Positions 7,609 through 16,509 of a DNA stretch of 34,634 bases are shown piece after piece. This DNA is from Planctomycetaceae bacterium (GTDB lineage: Bacteria; Planctomycetota; Planctomycetia; Pirellulales; Pirellulaceae). Numbering within the stretch: the stretch's first letter is position 1; every line of letters starts with the position of its first letter. Made by a program: the position numbers and the translations under genes. The notes under the pieces are model-generated. The model saw nothing but the letters and a program-made list of their open reading frames with translations. It did no database searches and had not been told where the DNA came from. Where the stretch lies: contig PBSM01000271.1 of assembly GCA_002726245.1 (NCBI GenBank), positions 1 to 34,634 on the forward strand. The letters are read 5' to 3'.

Positions 7609-8496
7609 TCACCGAAATCGCCTTTCTCGCATCTTGAAGAACTTGCGCAGACTGAGCAGGTAGTCTCCGTGAGTGTCCACCGGCAACCGATCAACGCCGA
7701 GCTTCGCCAGTTGGTCCGCCAGCGATTCGCGACGTCGCTCGCCGTGCCGCGCAAACAAGGCACGCACTTCCGGGTGTCGTGTATCGACTTCGACGATCTC
7801 GCCTGTTTCCGCGTCGCGGAGCGTTACAAATCCGACGTCAGGCAATTCGTCCTCACGTGGGTCCGAAACAGTGATGGCGGTTAGATCGTGGCGGCGATTC
7901 GAAATGGCAAGCGTCTTTCGCGGCAGATCGCCCAGAAAGTCACTCACGAGAAACACAACGGCTCTTCGCTTCTGGACTCGATTCAAGAATTCCAGCGCGG
8001 CTTGGATGTTCGTATCGCGAGCGATCGGATCGATATCGACCAACTGCCGGATCATCCGCAAAACGTGGGCCTTTCCTTTACGAGGCGGGATAAACTCAAC
8101 AACGTCGTCACAGAATGTTACGAGTCCAACTTTGTCATTGTTCTTCAAAGCCGAGAACATCAGCATCGCTGCTAGCTCGATGACGAGATCAAGCTTGGAT
8201 TGCCGCGTCGATCCGAACAGCCCGGATGCTGACACATCGACGAGAAACAGCACCGTCAGTTCCCGCTCTTCGCAGTACCGTTTGATGAAGCAATCGCCCG
8301 TTCGAGCGGTGACGTTCCAGTCGATCGTGCGAATGTCATCGCCCGGCTGATACTGCCGAACTTCATCGAACTCCATCCCGCGACCGCGAAACACACTCTT
8401 GTATTGCCCGGCGAACAGATCGTTGACAGTCCGATTCGCCACGATCTGGATCTGCTGGACTTTGCGGATGATCTCGGCGACGTTGGTAGTCGTCAT
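7609..8496 (-). CDS. DUF58-family protein, first gene of the Bat cluster
   Basis: 295 residues. The diagnostic DUF58 block FDEVRQYQPGDDIRTIDWN lies at about residues 43-61, and is followed by a VWA-like fold with LFLVDVSASG, a variant metal site. DUF58 proteins usually accompany a MoxR AAA+ ATPase and VWA proteins and are thought to act in maturation or stress complexes; the molecular role is unproven. Here it heads the minus-strand run, and no moxR gene lies upstream within the window. The start is ATG (MTTTNVAEIIRKVQQIQI). Confidence 0.88.
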   Translation of the reverse strand: MTTTNVAEIIRKVQQIQIVANRTVNDLFAGQYKSVFRGRGMEFDEVRQYQPGDDIRTIDWNVTARTGDCFIKRYCEERELTVLFLVDVSASGLFGSTRQSKLDLVIELAAMLMFSALKNNDKVGLVTFCDDVVEFIPPRKGKAHVLRMIRQLVDIDPIARDTNIQAALEFLNRVQKRRAVVFLVSDFLGDLPRKTLAISNRRHDLTAITVSDPREDELPDVGFVTLRDAETGEIVEVDTRHPEVRALFARHGERRRESLADQLAKLGVDRLPVDTHGDYLLSLRKFFKMRERRFR

Positions 8497-8912
8497 GGCT
8501 TACGGTCAGACTGCGGCGGATTTTTGTTAGCATTGAATCTTCTATGCTATCGCATCACCCAGCAAAGAGTCAGCCCCGGTTTGCCACCTCGTGCCAGGAG
8601 TTTCGCCGAAGCAAGGGCGGGCCGCCACGTTGCCGTAGTGGCGCGAAGTACTTGTGGAATTCGCGGGCCGCATTCTTGGCCAAGACTGCTTTGAAGCTGT
8701 TACAATCGAAGAGGCGAAGAAGTCTGTAAAGGGATGCCCATGTTGAATTCAGAACACACCATTCTCGCCGAGACACGTCTGCTCGGCGCGGGTCTCTGAC
8801 CCCGTCGCAGCCGAGTTCTTTTGCGGCCTGGATGCACCCGCGAAGTTTCGCTGTTCCCACAAACCGCCGTTTTTGCCACACTTCCGCGTTCAGCTCGAAT
8901 TTGGAGGTCGGC
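8497..8912. other. Divergent intergenic region between DUF58 and mscS genes
   Basis: 416 bp with no convincing gene; the minus-strand open frames have no recognisable product. It should hold promoters for both the Bat cluster and the channel gene, although I cannot assign them confidently. A GC-rich hairpin lies at about 8782-8815 (CTCGGC pairing with GCCGAG, with GGGTC/GACCC inside). Confidence 0.5.
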
Positions 8913-10706
8913 ATGATGCGTTGCCTGAAGCATCACATTCTTCTCACGATCCTTTCGCTCCTTGTCAGTGGGTTGCTTGCGATCTCAGCCCAAGCACAGC
9001 AGGTTCCAGCTAGCAACCCGCCCGACCAACCGGCGGCAACGACCCAACAAGACAACGAGCCCAGCGTCCCCAAAGTCGATCCCGAACTGCAGAAGCGGCT
9101 CAAGTCGCCGCAGGCGATGATCTACACGTTTCTCGACTCTGTGAACAACAACCGGCTGCGCGAGGCCGCTTGGTGTTTGGACTTCTCAGGACTTACAGCG
9201 ACCGAGGAAGCACGGCTCGCGAAAGAACAAGAGCTCGTTTTCAAGCTCAAAGAAGTGCTCGACAAACTGGTCCGAATTGAACCGTCACTGTTTCCAAGCG
9301 ACCCAGGCGACGATCCAGTCTCACTCAACCAGACTGCCCACGATATCCCTGTCGAAGATCATCCCATCGCCGCAGAAATCATCATCGCCAAGAGTGCCGA
9401 CGGGTTGTGGCGGTTCAGTCCCGAGACGGTTGCCTCGATCGAGCAATTCCACGAAGATTATCTCGACCGCGATCGCGTGAAGGAAATGACTGCCGAGAAT
9501 CAAGCAGAGTTACCTTTCCCACTTTGGCTGGCGAAGCAGTTCCCGCCGGAAATGCAGAAGACTCGTTTCCTGCTTCCGATCTATCAGTGGATTTCGCTTG
9601 TTGCCGTCGCGCTGCTGGGCTTGATCGCGGACCGACTCACGAGACTGCTGTTGGCTGGTTTGATAGCTGCCTGGTTCCGACTCAAAGACGGCACGCGCGT
9701 GCCACTAGTGCGAGACATGTGGCGACCAGTCGGCTTGCTGATGCAAGGTGTGACTTGGTACTTCGCAACGATATTGATCGGTTTGCCGGTCGGTGTGTTA
9801 GACGTTCTGCTCGTCTGCTTGAAGTTTTTTGCGATCATTGCAGCGGTGTGGACCGCCTTCCATGTGATCGATCTCTTGTCTCGGGCGATTCTTCGACAGA
9901 CAGCGAAGACTGACACACGTTTCGATGATCTGTTGGTTCCGTTGGTATCCAAGTCTTTGAAAGTCATGGCGGCATGTGCAGGTGTTCTGATATTCGCGGG
10001 GACGTTTGTCGATTGGAAGGTCGCAGGCCTGCTAGGCGGTGTTTTGGGGTTGGGCGGAATGGCCTTGGCGTTTGCGGCGCAAGACGCGATCAGCAACGTG
10101 TTCGGATCGCTCACGGTGTTGCTCGATCGTCCATTTGAAGTGGGCGATTGGATCGTGACTGACGGCGTCGAAGGCGAAGTCGAAACGGTTGGGTTTCGGA
10201 GCACGCGCGTCCGAACCTTTTACAACTCGGTGATTACGTTGCCGAACAGCCAGTTGACGACTGCCGCTGTCGATAACATGGGTCGGCGCAAGTTTCGTCG
10301 CTTCAAGACCACTTTAGGCGTGCAATACGATACGCGCCCGGAACAGATCGAGGCCTTCTGCGAAGGTGTGCGCGAGTTACTGAGACGCCATCGGTACACA
10401 CGCAAGGATTACTTCCATGTCTACTTCAACGACCTTAGCGACAGCTCGTTGAACATCCTTCTCTATTGTTTCTTTGAATGTCCGGATTGGACGACGGAGC
10501 TACGTGAGCGACATCGCCTGCTGGTTGACATCATGAAACTCGCTGAGCGACTCAGTGTGCAATTCGCCTTTCCCACAAGGACGCTGCACATGTTCCCGGG
10601 CGATGCGACCGCCAGCGATCCGCCGGTTGATTGCACGGATCCATTACGGGCCGGGCAAACGGAAGCGGCACAGATCGCGGGGAGCGTTCAAGACGAGGAA
10701 GGCTAG
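8913..10706 (+). CDS. MscS-family mechanosensitive ion channel with signal peptide
   Basis: 597 residues from the ATG at 8913, which has a clear ribosome binding site (GGAGGT at 8903-8908). This start gives a signal peptide (LLTILSLLVSGLLAISAQA, cleavage before QQVP). An upstream in-frame ATG at 8832 lacks that support. A soluble extracytoplasmic domain of about 200 residues precedes several membrane helices. The MscS core follows: the pore-lining stretch LGLGGMALAFAAQD, then the beta domain with RPFEVGDWIVTDGVEGEVE, VGFRSTRVRT and LPNSQLTTAAV, then the alpha/beta cytoplasmic domain. Family members gate on membrane tension and release solutes during hypo-osmotic shock. It is monocistronic and is followed by a composite repeat. 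Confidence 0.9.
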   Translation: MMRCLKHHILLTILSLLVSGLLAISAQAQQVPASNPPDQPAATTQQDNEPSVPKVDPELQKRLKSPQAMIYTFLDSVNNNRLREAAWCLDFSGLTATEEARLAKEQELVFKLKEVLDKLVRIEPSLFPSDPGDDPVSLNQTAHDIPVEDHPIAAEIIIAKSADGLWRFSPETVASIEQFHEDYLDRDRVKEMTAENQAELPFPLWLAKQFPPEMQKTRFLLPIYQWISLVAVALLGLIADRLTRLLLAGLIAAWFRLKDGTRVPLVRDMWRPVGLLMQGVTWYFATILIGLPVGVLDVLLVCLKFFAIIAAVWTAFHVIDLLSRAILRQTAKTDTRFDDLLVPLVSKSLKVMAACAGVLIFAGTFVDWKVAGLLGGVLGLGGMALAFAAQDAISNVFGSLTVLLDRPFEVGDWIVTDGVEGEVETVGFRSTRVRTFYNSVITLPNSQLTTAAVDNMGRRKFRRFKTTLGVQYDTRPEQIEAFCEGVRELLRRHRYTRKDYFHVYFNDLSDSSLNILLYCFFECPDWTTELRERHRLLVDIMKLAERLSVQFAFPTRTLHMFPGDATASDPPVDCTDPLRAGQTEAAQIAGSVQDEEG

Positions 10707-10790
10707 CCCGAATCATTCTAAATCCGAAGCGTCCGCGAGGAAGTCCATGTATCTCCTTCGCCGACGCCTTTTGAAGGTTTCGGATCGCCA

Positions 10791-10985
10791 GTCCCGTAGG
10801 GACGACATACAATAGCCTGGGGCGTAAGCCCCAGGTAGACGGACAAAACCAAACGCCGAAAGCCCCGGAGGGGCGACACAAGCGAACTCGCTGATCTATG
10901 TCGCCCTATGGGGCTCGTGATCGTGTAGCCCTCAATTCCTGGGGCTTACGCCCTACGCTATCGTATGCCGCCGCTCTGCGGCTAA
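10791..10985 (+). repeat. Composite six-hairpin repeat, copy 2
   Basis: The order on the plus strand is GTCCCGTAGGGAC, CCTGGGGCGTAAGCCCCAGG, AGCCCCGGAGGGGCG, spacer, the inverted GCCC/GGGC hairpin, the inverted CCTGGGGC hairpin (partly decayed: CGCCCTACG), then GCCGCCGCTCTGCGGC. It matches the reverse complement of 3936-4132 module for module. It occupies the gap after the mscS-like gene and is about 140 bp from the stop of the convergent hydrolase gene; the remaining flanks (10707-10790, 10986-11126) show no gene. Confidence 0.8.
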
Positions 10986-11126
10986 CACGATTGCGCAACT
11001 TCAAAACTGACGCTTCGGGTTACTTTGCACAGAGTCTTAGGAAAGAAAGTCGCTGCGCCTTCTCACCAAACGGGTTGCGAGGATAATTCCGAGCTCGTGA
11101 ATGCTTCGTACTATTAGGCGCGAAAG

Positions 11127-11965
11127 CTACTTCGACTCAGCCTGTTCGGCTGCGAAGGCAAACGATCCTTCGCCCGTGATACTGTCGCTAGTAATCGTCG
11201 GACACCAATATCGTTCGACATGTCCGATGATCGCGTTCAGGCCGCTGAAGTGAGCGCCGGGATCGCGATGATAGGAATCGGTGAGGTCGCGGCAGAGCAC
11301 GACGTTCTTGCCGAGGTAAACCATCTGGCGAATCCCGAACGGTCTGCCAAGCACGCAGCGGTTCGTATGCACTCCCATGACGATTACATTTTTGATATCT
11401 TCCTCCGAAAGCAGGTTGTACACTTCCTGGCCGTTATCGCTGATCGCGTCTTTGTCATCGATCTTCAGCGTCACAATCTGACTGGTCCAGACGCGTTTGT
11501 CCGGCCCGCAGGGTTCCGGCAGATCACACGAACAACCCGCGCACTCCAGCTTCTCGGACAGTGGACCCTCTCGATCCGGATTGAAGTAGTTCCATTGAAA
11601 CTTGATATCGGTTTTGGCCAAGGGAGCGGCTTGAGCACGCTTGCGGGCAGTGGCCTCTTTGTAGTAGTCCATGCAGTTGCTGGGCGCGTGAACAATCAAG
11701 ATGCCTCTGCGTCGTGCGGCTTCCAACACCTTGTTCATATGCGGCGCCATCTCGACGACGCGCTGGGCAGCCGATTTGCAATGGTGATCGTTCCACATGT
11801 CAACGACGACAATCGCGGTTTCGCTCGGTTTCCACTCTGCCTTCGAATTCACCGTAAGGAACGCGCGACCACGACTTGCTTCTGTAGAGCGACTTCCCAC
11901 GTGTCGCCAGAGGCTGTTGTGGTGAGGATGCAAAGGAGAGGCAGTAGGATGAAGCGCGCGTTCAT
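11127..11965 (-). pseudogene. Isochorismatase-family cysteine hydrolase, apparently frameshifted near its N-terminus
   Basis: The catalytic domain is intact in one frame: AIVVVDMWNDHHC with the catalytic-type Asp, a conserved HAPSNCMDYY segment, and MGVHTNRCVLGRPFGIRQ with the expected nucleophilic Cys. The domain ends after CPTITSDSITGEGSF. In that frame the N-terminus is implausible. In another frame, an ATG at 11965 preceded by GGAG encodes a signal peptide (MNARFILLPLLCILTTTASG) followed by DTWEVALQKQVVVARSLR and a stop at 11849-11851. The two parts fit one secreted hydrolase split by a frameshift at about 11865-11890. Family members hydrolyse amides or isochorismate; the substrate here is unknown. 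A sequencing error cannot be excluded. Confidence 0.7.
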
Positions 11966-12021
11966 GAGTTTTCTCCAAGATGGCGGTGACCCATTCTAGC
12001 ATGGGTGCTGCAAAGATGGCA

Positions 12022-13908
12022 TCAAACCACCGCTGGGCTTGTCTGCAGCAGAACCATCTCGCGGTACTTGCCGTCCGTGGCCATTAGGACTTCGTGCGTT
12101 CCGACTTCCGTAATGAGTCCGCCCTCCAGCACGGCGATGCGATCGGCGCTGGTGATAGTACTCAAGCGGTGAGCGATCACGAAGCATGTTCGATCCTGCA
12201 TCAGCTCGGTTAGGCTCGCTTGGATGAGCCGCTCGCTTTCCGTGTCGAGGTTGCTGGTGGCTTCGTCCAGGATGAGAATGCACGGATCTGCCAACACAGC
12301 TCGGGCGATCGCAATCCGCTGGCGCTGTCCGCCACTCAGTTTGACGCCACGCTCTCCGATGATCGTGTCGAAGCCCTTGGGCAAGTCCCGTATGAACTCG
12401 TACGCGTTCGCAATCTCGGCAGCTCGCTGAATGTCGCCATCAACGAGATCGCGTCCGCCGTAGGCAATGTTCGCGGCGACCGTGCCATCAAAGAGAAAGA
12501 CATCTTGTTCGACCACACCCAACAGAGCCCGATAACGCTCGACATCGAGATCGCGTAGATCCCGTCCATCCAACAAGACACGACCGCCGGTCGGATCGTA
12601 GAACCTCGCGACCAAGTTGCAAAGCGTGGTCTTTCCCGCACCGCTAGGTCCGACCAACGCAATCGTCTCGCCGGGCTGCACGTCGAGCGAGATGTCTTGC
12701 AAGGCGAACACATCGGCTCCGGGGTAGCTGAAGCAGACCTGCTCGAAAGACACTCGGCCGGCGACGTTTGCTTTGTTGACGGCCTGGGATTCGTCGGCTT
12801 CCATTTCTCGCGGCTCGTCAAATAAGTCGAGCACACGATCCAGACCCGACAGACTGTTTTGAAACTGAGCCGCACTCTGAGCCAACACGGCAAGCGGCTC
12901 AAGCAACATCAGGAGATAGACGACGAACATCGTCAACTCTCCGAGAGTTAGCTGTCTTTGGAGAACTCGATAGCCCCCGTACAGGATTAATGCCGCGCTG
13001 GCGGTTGGAATGAGTGCCGCCCAAACGATCTCGACTGTTCGGGTCCACCACCAGGCGTATAACTCTTGGCGACCCATCAAGTGGTTGCCGCGCATGATGC
13101 GATTCGTTTCGGCTCGTTGCCGTCCAAAAGCGCGAACGACCCGCATGCCGCCGAACGACTCGGTCGCCAACGCATCGACTTGTTCTCGCTGTGCACGGAT
13201 TCGTCTATGTTGAGGTCGGATGCGACTGATCCACGTGCGATGTGTGATGTAGACCAGTGGCACAATGACGACCGCACCGATCAGCAAACGCCAGTCAACC
13301 CACGCCAGAATACATAGACTCCCGGTCAATTGGATCACGGCTCGCCACGGGTTGTAGAGCATTCCGAAGACAAGCTCACCGACGCTGCCTGCATCCTGGC
13401 GCAAGATACTCGCCGCGCCGCCCGATTTCAGTTCCTGCACGCGATGCAAAGGCAATCTCACTGCATGCGCAAACACTTTCTGCCGGACCGACATTTGAAT
13501 CAGCTTCGTCACACGTGTCGCATGCCAGCGGCCCCAGATATGGATGGCAGTCTTGACCAGTGAGATGAGTAAGACGCAGGCGGTAATGCGCACCAGCAGC
13601 GGCCACGGCTCGCGTGGCACCCACTTGGGCATCGTCGCCGGCATCGGCTCGTCGCCGAGCACGTAATCCACGACCAACTTACTTGCTGCTGGCGGCAGCA
13701 GGGCCAGCAGAGTAGCAACGGTTAGCGTCGCTAAAGACAATGCAACGGAGAGGCGGTGTCCACGAAGCAATCGCAGGAAACTAGTAGCGAGTGCGAACGA
13801 AGATCGCTCTCGGCTAGGATTGCCGTCGGCGCGCGGCTCGCCGTTGCTCTCTAGCTCGGCTTTGTACTGCTCGAACCGTTGTCGGCTCAAAGGGGCGTGT
13901 TGCGTCAT
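12022..13908 (-). CDS. ABC transporter, fused permease and ATP-binding protein (exporter type)
   Basis: 628 residues from the ATG at 13908. The N-terminal 40 residues are cytoplasmic, then six membrane helices span about residues 50-370. The nucleotide-binding domain has Walker A GPSGAGKTT (420-428), signature LSGGQ (524-528), Walker B ILILDE (544-549) and the H-loop His (580). This is the half-transporter form that works as a homodimer; the MsbA/lipid- or drug-exporter subfamily is typical. The substrate cannot be read from sequence. An in-frame extension to 14010 exists, but a perfect TATAAT lies six bases before the ATG at 13908, so the transcript probably starts at or next to this ATG. 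Confidence 0.9.
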   Translation of the reverse strand: MTQHAPLSRQRFEQYKAELESNGEPRADGNPSRERSSFALATSFLRLLRGHRLSVALSLATLTVATLLALLPPAASKLVVDYVLGDEPMPATMPKWVPREPWPLLVRITACVLLISLVKTAIHIWGRWHATRVTKLIQMSVRQKVFAHAVRLPLHRVQELKSGGAASILRQDAGSVGELVFGMLYNPWRAVIQLTGSLCILAWVDWRLLIGAVVIVPLVYITHRTWISRIRPQHRRIRAQREQVDALATESFGGMRVVRAFGRQRAETNRIMRGNHLMGRQELYAWWWTRTVEIVWAALIPTASAALILYGGYRVLQRQLTLGELTMFVVYLLMLLEPLAVLAQSAAQFQNSLSGLDRVLDLFDEPREMEADESQAVNKANVAGRVSFEQVCFSYPGADVFALQDISLDVQPGETIALVGPSGAGKTTLCNLVARFYDPTGGRVLLDGRDLRDLDVERYRALLGVVEQDVFLFDGTVAANIAYGGRDLVDGDIQRAAEIANAYEFIRDLPKGFDTIIGERGVKLSGGQRQRIAIARAVLADPCILILDEATSNLDTESERLIQASLTELMQDRTCFVIAHRLSTITSADRIAVLEGGLITEVGTHEVLMATDGKYREMVLLQTSPAVV

Positions 13909-13914
13909 GGTCTC

Positions 13915-13920
13915 ATTATA
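13915..13920 (-). promoter_or_regulatory. Perfect -10 box directly upstream of the ABC transporter ATG
   Basis: Read on the minus strand this is TATAAT, followed by six bases (GAGACC) and then ATG (13908-13906). That spacing puts transcription start at about the A of the start codon, so the mRNA would be leaderless. No good -35 hexamer is visible at 17 bases (TAAGAG is weak). Confidence 0.5.
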
Positions 13921-14296
13921 TCCAGATGGACAGATATCTCTTAGAGTGCATCTGGGAAGGACACACGTCGGTTCGGTCTGCCCTTGGTCGGGGGCGGCAA
14001 CTTGTAACACTAGCCATTCTGTGCCGCATCAGTACACGCTGTGGCGAACATTCCCGATAACAAACGTTGAGTCCGGTAACTGGTGCGCTCAGCGCGCCCG
14101 AGTACTCTGCTGGTGTTCGGAGGGTGAGTGAGATCATTGCCGCCGCCATAGATGTTCCGTTCGGTCGAACCGTCGTTGTAAACCTCCGCCCTTAAAAAAG
14201 CAGAATGTCCCCTTTGATCCGCCTCGATTCGAGGACTCGTCGTTTCGCTCTTCCACAATTCACACTTCCCTCTGTGCGGCCGCGCGGAATGCGCAC
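13921..14296. other. Unassigned intergenic stretch
   Basis: 376 bp without a supportable gene. Several open frames overlap one another and none matches a family I know. The minus-strand text between about 14010 and 14190 is free of stops in one frame (ending in CTDAAQNG), but has no start or motif; it could be decayed coding sequence. Confidence 0.4.
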
Positions 14297-14383
14297 TGGG
14301 CCAATGTCCGGCCCGTGCGCAGCGGCGTAACCCAACTCGCCAAACCACGAAAGGGCTGCCTCTTCGACGGTAGACTCGTTAAG
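14297..14383 (-). pseudogene. Remnant of a type I restriction endonuclease N-terminus (hsdR-like)
   Basis: The minus-strand reading contains LLNESTVEEAALSWFGELGY followed by AAAHGPDIGP. This strongly resembles the first 30 residues of HsdR subunits (E-x2-ALxWFxELGY, HGPDI). The similarity stops abruptly after GPDIGP, and the frame ends at 14192 with unrelated text. No nuclease core, helicase motifs or hsdM/hsdS follow. It is best read as a leftover of a lost type I restriction system. The identification is from memory of the family, without a search. Confidence 0.55.
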
Positions 14384-14426
14384 CAAGTCATCTTTGATTC
14401 GATCTAGGCCATGTGACGGTCTTACG

Positions 14427-14981
14427 TCACACAAACTTAACCGCTGTGCCATTGGCGAATATCTCTATCGCTTGTCGAGCATTGTTGCCTGTACTCGTGA
14501 CGGCAATTCGGTATTCAAACTGGCAGTTTATCACTCCATCGCCTCCTAGCTTATACGCAGTCGATCTTAACTGTTCCTTCACTTTGTCAAACGCCGCATT
14601 CGGATCTGCGGACTTGCCGTAAGAAAAGAAGCCTCCTGCCTTACCACTATCTCCATCAACAGCGAAGACTGTATCAATGATCTTGAAATCATACTTGGCC
14701 GGTGGCGCACAGGTTGATACTGTCATGTCCTCCCAACGCTTTCTATCGCGCTCTTCGGCGTCGCGCATGGCAAGTTTATTTCTTCCCATCGCCTCGTATG
14801 TCTCGGCGAGGTCCGGAAATAGGCCACGGACATCGTTTGCCATCTTCCAAGCGCCGTCCTCTCCCTTTCGGACTGACGTATCTCGGTCGATGTGTCCCTC
14901 AGATGCTGCGGAGACGAGTTGTTCTTGGGTAATTGGTCCGGTGATCTCACCCATTACTTGGTAGTACCAATCGTTCGACAT
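14427..14981 (-). CDS. GYF_2 (DUF4339) domain protein with a C-terminal YbjQ-like segment
   Basis: 184 residues from the ATG at 14981, with GGAGAAGGG just upstream as ribosome binding site. An upstream in-frame start at 15098 lacks support. Residues 1-55 form a GYF_2 domain (WYYQVMGEITGPITQEQL, then a charged tryptophan segment). The C-terminal half (about 100-184) includes KEQLRSTAYKLGGDGVINCQ, which is like small domains of the YbjQ/heavy-metal-binding type in pattern; that comparison is tentative. GYF_2 domains are thought to bind peptides. There is no signal peptide. The function is unknown, and the neighbours are mobile or decayed accessory genes. Confidence 0.7.
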   Translation of the reverse strand: MSNDWYYQVMGEITGPITQEQLVSAASEGHIDRDTSVRKGEDGAWKMANDVRGLFPDLAETYEAMGRNKLAMRDAEERDRKRWEDMTVSTCAPPAKYDFKIIDTVFAVDGDSGKAGGFFSYGKSADPNAAFDKVKEQLRSTAYKLGGDGVINCQFEYRIAVTSTGNNARQAIEIFANGTAVKFV

Positions 14982-15069
14982 GATCCCTTCTCCGTATGAG
15001 GCTGATGTCAAGCAAAAGCATTGATCTGTACTCTCAGCACATGACTCTACCCGGTGTTGCGCTCCGTTT

Positions 15070-16064
15070 TTACTCTGTGTCGCTCGGCTCGTACTCACTA
15101 GTGTCGAGTTGCTTGATGAGAGGGCGAAATCTGTCGTGCATTGCTGCGAGTGTCTTGGCTAACCACGCACGTTGCTCGGGCCACGATGCGCGATCGGCGG
15201 GGTCAGTATCATTTCGTTGCGACGCAACATGGCTCTGCTTTTTCTGGGGCATTTCACGCCAGTCCAGGTTCTCATCCAATGCGGCCTCTATGCTCTGTTT
15301 CTGTTTGGCGAGTAAATGAAAATAAGCCTTCGCGTCCTTGCCACCGCAAACGAGAATCACGCCAATTCGCTTGTCGCGAGTGTTGGCGAACGTGTAGAGA
15401 ACAAAGTCCGATCGTCCAATGGCGAAGTTATTCCAGTATTGAGGCAGCGTCTTCGTTCCGCGAATATGCTCGGCGTGGACGGATAACACCTTTTGAAATT
15501 CAGTCCAGTATTCAAGTTGCAGTCTTTGAGTTTCTGAGATTTCGGCGTCTTTCAGCCGATTTGCCGCACCCGAAATCGACCGAGTCCAAGCGTTTGGCTT
15601 CGACACGATGTTGAATTTTTGCGCGACAGGTGATTCGCCGATCTGCCAAAGTTCAACCTCAAGTCCAAAGAAATTGAATTCGTCGTTGGCTATGTCGATG
15701 AGCCAGTCCAGTCCCGCTCGATGTTCCTCGGTGAAGCGGGCGGCTATCCACACAATCGTGACAGCATTGAGACCCGCCGCGTAGGTCATCAATTGACCGA
15801 GATGTGTATGATCCGTTCGCTCCAATTGGTTCTCGACTAGAACCAATGATTGCTCGCAGTGTCTTTGCACAAGATGTCAGCGCGAAATGGCCCAACGTCT
15901 TTCTCTTGAGCCTCCACTTCCAGGTCAATCCCAATGGCATCGCCAAGCAGCTTAATGTTCACTTCCTGCGCCAGCCACGGCGTGAAATCGCCGGCTTCGC
16001 TTGCCCACGCCTCCCGGAGATCGATCCTTTCGAGTCGCCCGAGATGTTCGTCGTTAGTTGCCAT
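15070..16064 (-). pseudogene. DUF4268 / PD-(D/E)XK nuclease-like gene broken by a single-base deletion
   Basis: The N-terminal frame starts at ATG 16064 and runs through FTPWLAQEVNIKLLGDAIGI and GPFRADILCKDTASNHWF to a stop at 15837. The rest continues in another frame from about 15845: LVLVENQLERTDHTHLGQLM and on to a stop at 15070. Restoring one G (TGGTT to TGGGTT, plus-strand 15841-15845) gives a seamless reading of about 332 residues, with RADIL and VENQ as the likely nuclease-type core (D and E-x-Q). The C-terminal part (about 180-300) fits DUF4268, with YWNNFAIGRSDFVLYTFA. Such proteins are often linked to restriction or DNA processing, which is inference here. Confidence 0.75.
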
Positions 16065-16131
16065 ATTCAAGAGTCCCGGTGCGGGCTATGAGTTCCTTGG
16101 TGTTCCTGATGGAGCGTTGCGAAGTAGGGGA

Positions 16132-16447
16132 GCATTGCCGCGACATCTTGCTGATGGCGGATCGACTCCGTTACAACAATATCCTACTGCCGAATGACTA
16201 CGTATTACCGGGGCAGGATACGCTGACGTTCGCCGGTGGCGTTGCGGCTTTAACTGAACAGATTAACTTGCTGGTGGCTGTGCGTTGCGGCGAGTATCAT
16301 CCGCCGATGTTGGCCCGCGACATCCAGCCTCGACGACATGCTCGAAGGGCGACTGACGATCAACATCATCTCGTCAGATACCCACACAAGGACGAGTGTG
16401 AGCTGTTCGCGAAATACGTTCTTCCGCGATTGAAGATGCTTGGCCAG
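16132..16447 (+). pseudogene. LLM-class flavin monooxygenase (alkanesulfonate monooxygenase-like) remnant with large internal deletion
   Basis: One frame reads [20 protein letters not shown], then [20 protein letters not shown] and [14 protein letters not shown]. After a frame switch at about 16320 it continues [18 protein letters not shown]. Directly after this, at 16379, the first frame resumes with [20 protein letters not shown], which matches the extreme C-terminus of the same family (YPH...FA.YVLPRL). The middle two-thirds of a gene that is normally about 350 codons is therefore missing, and a frameshift has been added. Family members oxidise sulfonates or related compounds with FMNH2. 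This copy cannot be functional. Confidence 0.75.
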
Positions 16448-16509
16448 GGAACAGAAACGGTGCGTGCCAGATCCGGTGACACCGCTGGCAACGGCCCCAA
16501 GGCAGTAGC

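Noticed and set aside
8570..8914. Minus-strand frame of 114 codons before the mscS-like gene
   Set aside because: No recognisable product. It overlaps the ribosome binding site of the divergent channel gene and has no start signal of its own.
14010..14348. Minus-strand frame of 112 codons near the hsdR-like remnant
   Set aside because: It overlaps the hsdR-like text in another frame and contains no motif I can name; kept only as possible decayed sequence.
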